Assembly: GCA_963815445.1 (NCBI GenBank)
Contig: CAWFGV010000005.1
Coordinates: forward strand, 372,001-436,000
Length of the DNA: 64,000 nt
DNA from: JANLYC01 sp963815445
Lineage (GTDB): Bacteria; Actinomycetota; Actinomycetes; Propionibacteriales; Nocardioidaceae
Direction of reading: 5' to 3'
Shown: positions 60,631-64,000 of the stretch, piece after piece
Position numbering within the stretch: position 1 is the stretch's first letter
Layout of the letters: the number at the start of each line of letters is the position of its first letter
Position numbers and translations under genes: made by a program
Notes under the pieces: model-generated
The model's input: the letters and a program-made list of their open reading frames with translations, nothing else
Told to the model about the DNA's origin: nothing
The model's database searches: none

Positions 60631-60766
60631 CCACCCGAAGGTGTCGCCCACAGACGGCGTGGTGCTGCTCCGGCGGGCCGCCTGACACAGGTAGGCTCCT
60701 GTCTGGTCTTCCCCATGACCGAACCTCGGCGCAATGATCCTGGTGCGCCCTCGAAGGAGCAGCGCG

Positions 60767-63700
60767 TTGTACCTCAAGAGCCTGACGCTGCGTGGCTTCA
60801 AGTCGTTCGCTTCGTCCACGGCCATGCCGTTGGAGCCTGGTATCACCTGCATCGTCGGGCCCAACGGGTCAGGTAAGTCCAACGTCGTGGACGCGCTTGC
60901 GTGGGTGATGGGCGAACAGGGGGCCAAGTCACTGCGTGGCGGCAAGATGGAAGACGTCATCTTCGCGGGCACGTCCGGGCGGCCACCGCTCGGCCGCGCC
61001 GAGGTGTTGCTCACGATCGACAACTCCGACGGCGCCCTGCCGATCGAGTACACCGAGGTCACGATCTCGCGCACGATGTTCCGCAACGGCGGCTCGGAGT
61101 ACGCGATCAACGGCCAGACCTGCCGGCTGCTCGACGTCCAGGAGCTGCTCAGCGACTCGGGCATCGGTCGGGAGATGCACGTCATCGTCGGTCAGGGTCA
61201 GCTCGACCAGATCTTGCACGCCTCGCCGGAGGATCGTCGCGGCTTCATCGAGGAAGCCGCCGGCGTGCTCAAGCACCGCAAGCGCAAAGAGAAAGCGATC
61301 CGCAAGCTGGACGCCACCGAGGGCAACCTCACCCGGCTGTCAGATCTGCTCAGCGAGATCCGCCGCCAGTTGAAGCCGCTGGGCCGGCAGGCCGAGGTCG
61401 CGAAACGTGCCTCGGTGGTTCAGATGGAGGTACGCGACGCCCGCGCCCGGCTGATGGCCGACGATGTCGTCACGGTCCAACGGTCATTGCAGCAAGAGCT
61501 TGCCGACGAGGACTCCTTGCAGCGCCGACGGCACGAGGTGGAAGCCGCGCTCCAGACCGGTCGCGAGTCCGAGACAAGCCTCGAGGACGCGTTACGTTCC
61601 GACGCTCCTTTGCTGGCCCAGGCCCAGGACACCTGGTTCGGTTTGTCGGGGATCCGTGAGCGACTGCGAGGGACAGCCCGGCTCGCGGCCGAGCGGGTTC
61701 GTCAGGTCGCCGACGAGCCGGCTGACGAGCGACCAGGGCGCAACCCCGACGAGCTGGAGGCCGAAGCGGACCGGGTGAGCGCCCACGAGCACGAGATCAC
61801 GGCCGAGGTTGCGGGGCACCAGGAGACGCTGGACCGTGCGCTCGCCCACCGCGCCGACCTCGAGCAGGCCCACCTGGAGGAGGATCGTCGCGTCGCCGGG
61901 CTGATCCGGGCCGCGGCCGACCGTCGCGAGGGGCTCGCCCGGCTGACCGGTCAGGTCAACTCGCTCAAGAGTCGCGCGGCCGCGGCAGAGGACGAGATCG
62001 GCCGGCTGAGCGTGTCACGCACGGAGGCAGTCGAACGCGCGGAGCGAGCGCGGCACGAGTTCACCTCGCTCGAGACCCGCATCGCCGGGCTCGACGTCGG
62101 CGAGCAAGGCCTCGACGCCGAGCACGAAGGCGCTGCCGCCCTGCTCGAGGACATCGAGGCACGGCTGGCGAAGATTCGGGACGAGGCCCAGACTGCCGAC
62201 CGTGAGCGGGCCGCCCTGGTGGCGCGCAAGGAGGCGCTCGAGCTCGGGCTCTCGCGCAAAGACGGAACGGGCGCCCTGCTCGCGGCCACCGAAGCGGTCT
62301 CGGGTCTGCTCGGCTCGATCGCTGCCCTGCTCGCCGTGCGGCCTGGCTACGAGACGGCCATCGCCGCCGCGCTGGGCTCGGCCGCGGACGCGGTCGCCGT
62401 GACCGACGTGGACGCGGCGCTCAGCGCCATCGGGCACCTCAAGGACGCCGACCTCGGGCGTGCCGGGCTCGTCCTCGGCACCGCTGACCAGGTGGACGAC
62501 GACCATGACTGGCCCGGCCTCGGCGGTAGTGCTGCCTACGCCGTCGACCTCATCGAGGCACCGGAGGCGCTACGCCCGGCACTGGCGCGACTGCTCTTCA
62601 AGACGGCCGTCGTCGACGACCTCCCGGCGGCCCGGCAGCTCGTGAACGACCTGCCGGACGTCGTTGCCGTGACCCGTGACGGTGACCTCATCGGCGCTCA
62701 TTTCGCCGCCGGTGGCTCGAGCTCGCAGCCGAGCCTGCTCGAGGTGCAAGCGGCCGTTGACGAGGCTAGCGACGCGCTGGTGACCGCGACAGCGGCGACA
62801 GAGAGGCTGAGGTTCGAGGTTTCGACGCTCGAGCACGAGCGGGCCGAGACCCAGGGTCGGGTCGACGTCGCGCTCGCGAAGCTCCACGAGTCCGACGCAG
62901 CCCTGGCTGCGGTAGCCGAGGAGCTGGGTCAGCTCGGTGCCCTCGCCCGGGCCGCCAAGGCCGAGGCCGAGCGCATCGACCACGCGATCGCGGCCGCCGA
63001 GCATGCTCGAGACAATGACGTGGCCGGGCTGGCCGAGCTCGAGGAGCGGCTCGTGTCGGCCGCGGACGGACCCGGCCACGAGCCGGACACCGCCGAGCGC
63101 GAACGCCTCGCCGACGCAGCACGATCCGCCCGGCAGGCAGAGATGGACGCCCGGTTGGCGCTGCGCACGGCCGAGGAACGAGCGCGTGCCCTGCACGGTC
63201 GCGCCGACGCGCTCCGGAAGGCAGCCGAGCAGGAGCGGGTCGCTCAGGCCCGGGCCAAGGAACGGCGTGAGCGCCGCATCCGGGAGGCCCGCGCTGCCGA
63301 CGCGGTCGGCAAGGGAGCCCACGTCGTGCTGGCACGACTCGAGCGCTCCCTGGCGGAAGCCATCGATCGCCGTACTGCCGTCGAGGCCGCGAGGACCGGA
63401 CGTGAGACACAGCTGTCCACGGTGCGCGCTCAGGTGCGTGAGCTCGAGACCGAGCTGGCCAAGCTCACCGACACCGTCCATCGCGACGAGATGCTGCGCG
63501 CCGAGCAGCGGATGCGGATGGAACAGCTCGAGAGCCGCTCGGTCGACGAGCTGGGGCTCGACCTCGCCGCGCTCGTCGCCGACTACGGTCCGGACCAGCT
63601 CGTGCCCGCCATGCCCGCCCTGCCCGACGAGCAGCGCGAGGTCGAGCCCGAGCCGACGCCGTACGTGCGGGAGGAGCAGCAGAAGCGGCTTCGCGGCGCC

Positions 63701-64000
63701 GAGCGTGCACTTGCCCAGCTGGGCAAGATCAACCCGCTGGCGTTGGAGGAGTTCTCGGCCCTCGAGGAACGACACAAGTTCCTCACCGAGCAGCTCGACG
63801 ACCTCCGCCGGACCCGGCGCGACCTGCTCGACATCGTGCGCGAGGTCGACGAGCGGGTCGAGCAGGTGTTCACCCAGGCGTACGTCGACGTCGAGCGTGA
63901 GTTCGAGGACGTGTTCAGCCGGCTGTTCCCTGGTGGCGAGGGCCGGCTGGTGCTGACCGACCCGCACAACATGCTCGACACCGGTATCGAGGTGGAAGCC
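60767..64000 (+). CDS. smc: Chromosome segregation protein SMC (3' end outside window)
   Basis: 1078 codons visible, from TTG 60767 behind AAGGAG, open at the window end. Walker A is GPNGSGKSN (31-39), QGQLDQIL the Q-loop region. The long coiled coil runs from about 170 to 490 and again from about 650 to 1000, with the hinge around 500-640 (GLLGSIAALLAVRPGYETAI, AVTDVDAALSAIGHL). The C-terminal head begins near FEDVFSRLFPGGEGRLVLTD; the signature loop and Walker B lie beyond the window. It condenses and segregates the chromosome with ScpA/ScpB. Confidence 0.97.
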   Translation, partial: MYLKSLTLRGFKSFASSTAMPLEPGITCIVGPNGSGKSNVVDALAWVMGEQGAKSLRGGKMEDVIFAGTSGRPPLGRAEVLLTIDNSDGALPIEYTEVTISRTMFRNGGSEYAINGQTCRLLDVQELLSDSGIGREMHVIVGQGQLDQILHASPEDRRGFIEEAAGVLKHRKRKEKAIRKLDATEGNLTRLSDLLSEIRRQLKPLGRQAEVAKRASVVQMEVRDARARLMADDVVTVQRSLQQELADEDSLQRRRHEVEAALQTGRESETSLEDALRSDAPLLAQAQDTWFGLSGIRERLRGTARLAAERVRQVADEPADERPGRNPDELEAEADRVSAHEHEITAEVAGHQETLDRALAHRADLEQAHLEEDRRVAGLIRAAADRREGLARLTGQVNSLKSRAAAAEDEIGRLSVSRTEAVERAERARHEFTSLETRIAGLDVGEQGLDAEHEGAAALLEDIEARLAKIRDEAQTADRERAALVARKEALELGLSRKDGTGALLAATEAVSGLLGSIAALLAVRPGYETAIAAALGSAADAVAVTDVDAALSAIGHLKDADLGRAGLVLGTADQVDDDHDWPGLGGSAAYAVDLIEAPEALRPALARLLFKTAVVDDLPAARQLVNDLPDVVAVTRDGDLIGAHFAAGGSSSQPSLLEVQAAVDEASDALVTATAATERLRFEVSTLEHERAETQGRVDVALAKLHESDAALAAVAEELGQLGALARAAKAEAERIDHAIAAAEHARDNDVAGLAELEERLVSAADGPGHEPDTAERERLADAARSARQAEMDARLALRTAEERARALHGRADALRKAAEQERVAQARAKERRERRIREARAADAVGKGAHVVLARLERSLAEAIDRRTAVEAARTGRETQLSTVRAQVRELETELAKLTDTVHRDEMLRAEQRMRMEQLESRSVDELGLDLAALVADYGPDQLVPAMPALPDEQREVEPEPTPYVREEQQKRLRGAERALAQLGKINPLALEEFSALEERHKFLTEQLDDLRRTRRDLLDIVREVDERVEQVFTQAYVDVEREFEDVFSRLFPGGEGRLVLTDPHNMLDTGIEVEA

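Noticed and set aside
1..64000. CRISPR arrays, IS elements, prophage genes
   Set aside because: No regular spacer repeats, transposase, integrase or phage structural genes were seen.

Overview
The window is high-GC DNA from an actinobacterium, most likely a member of the Propionibacteriales such as Nocardioidaceae (Aeromicrobium or Nocardioides type; inferred from gene content and order, not from a search). Pointers are the HU protein with a long Lys/Ala tail, CofC of coenzyme F420 synthesis, an IclR regulator (NdgR type) divergent from leuCD, GTG/TTG starts, many promoters that place a TANNNT box 6-8 nt before the start codon (leaderless signature), and the order coaD - coiled-coil protein - yceD - rpmF - rnc - mutM - smc.

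Layout. 1-6.4 kb: a secreted oxidation module made of a heme peroxidase with RTX repeats (minus, cut by the window edge), a divergent Tat-exported multicopper oxidase, a small membrane protein and a type I signal peptidase. 6.4-9.6 kb: a large BTAD/SARP-type regulator. 9.9-16.7 kb: amino-acid synthesis genes serA, leuB, ilvE and cimA. An O-methyltransferase, a leader-peptide/hairpin region and an unknown small ORF lie between serA and leuB. A complete-looking Ile-codon leader and intrinsic terminator precede cimA. 16.7-24 kb: an accessory stretch of small independent genes (cupin/TetR pair, DHFR-like, two VOC proteins, lipoprotein, NUDIX, phosphotransferase, HIT protein) interspersed with a short inverted-repeat family, plus a frameshifted DUF222-HNH gene.

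24-29.8 kb: a frameshifted 3-methyladenine-glycosylase-like gene, an FAH-family hydrolase overlapping gltX, a CPBP protease-like protein, a frameshifted VanW gene, then tRNA-Gln(CTG) and tRNA-Glu(CTC). The 3' half of the tRNA-Glu is tandemly duplicated. 29.9-33 kb: a membrane protein and a DNA-alkylation repair pair (Ada/AraC/AlkA fusion plus ogt). 32.8-39.3 kb: IclR regulator, leuC, leuD, hup, a cold-shock-like protein, cofC, plsC and gpsA. 39.5-43.9 kb: a possible signalling module of a stand-alone cyclic-nucleotide-binding protein, a class III cyclase-STAND ATPase and a radical SAM protein. Three copies of a near-perfect long palindrome lie behind genes from 39.3 to 46.6 kb. 44-64 kb: mostly housekeeping genes, including a Cys/Met-metabolism PLP enzyme, ddl, a DUF3515 lipoprotein, an Lrp ligand-domain protein, thiL, rpmB, a DhaL/DegV-type kinase subunit, recG, rsmD, coaD, yceD, rpmF, rnc, mutM and smc (cut by the window end).

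How the parts work together. Branched-chain amino-acid synthesis is spread over three loci that show three regulatory styles: leader/attenuation before cimA, leaderless promoters for leuB and ilvE, and a divergent IclR regulator for leuCD. The peroxidase and multicopper oxidase probably act outside the cell as paired oxidants. Four single-base frameshifts fall between 22.5 and 28.7 kb, all in non-essential genes. They are either gene decay or sequence errors and should be resolved before these genes are interpreted.
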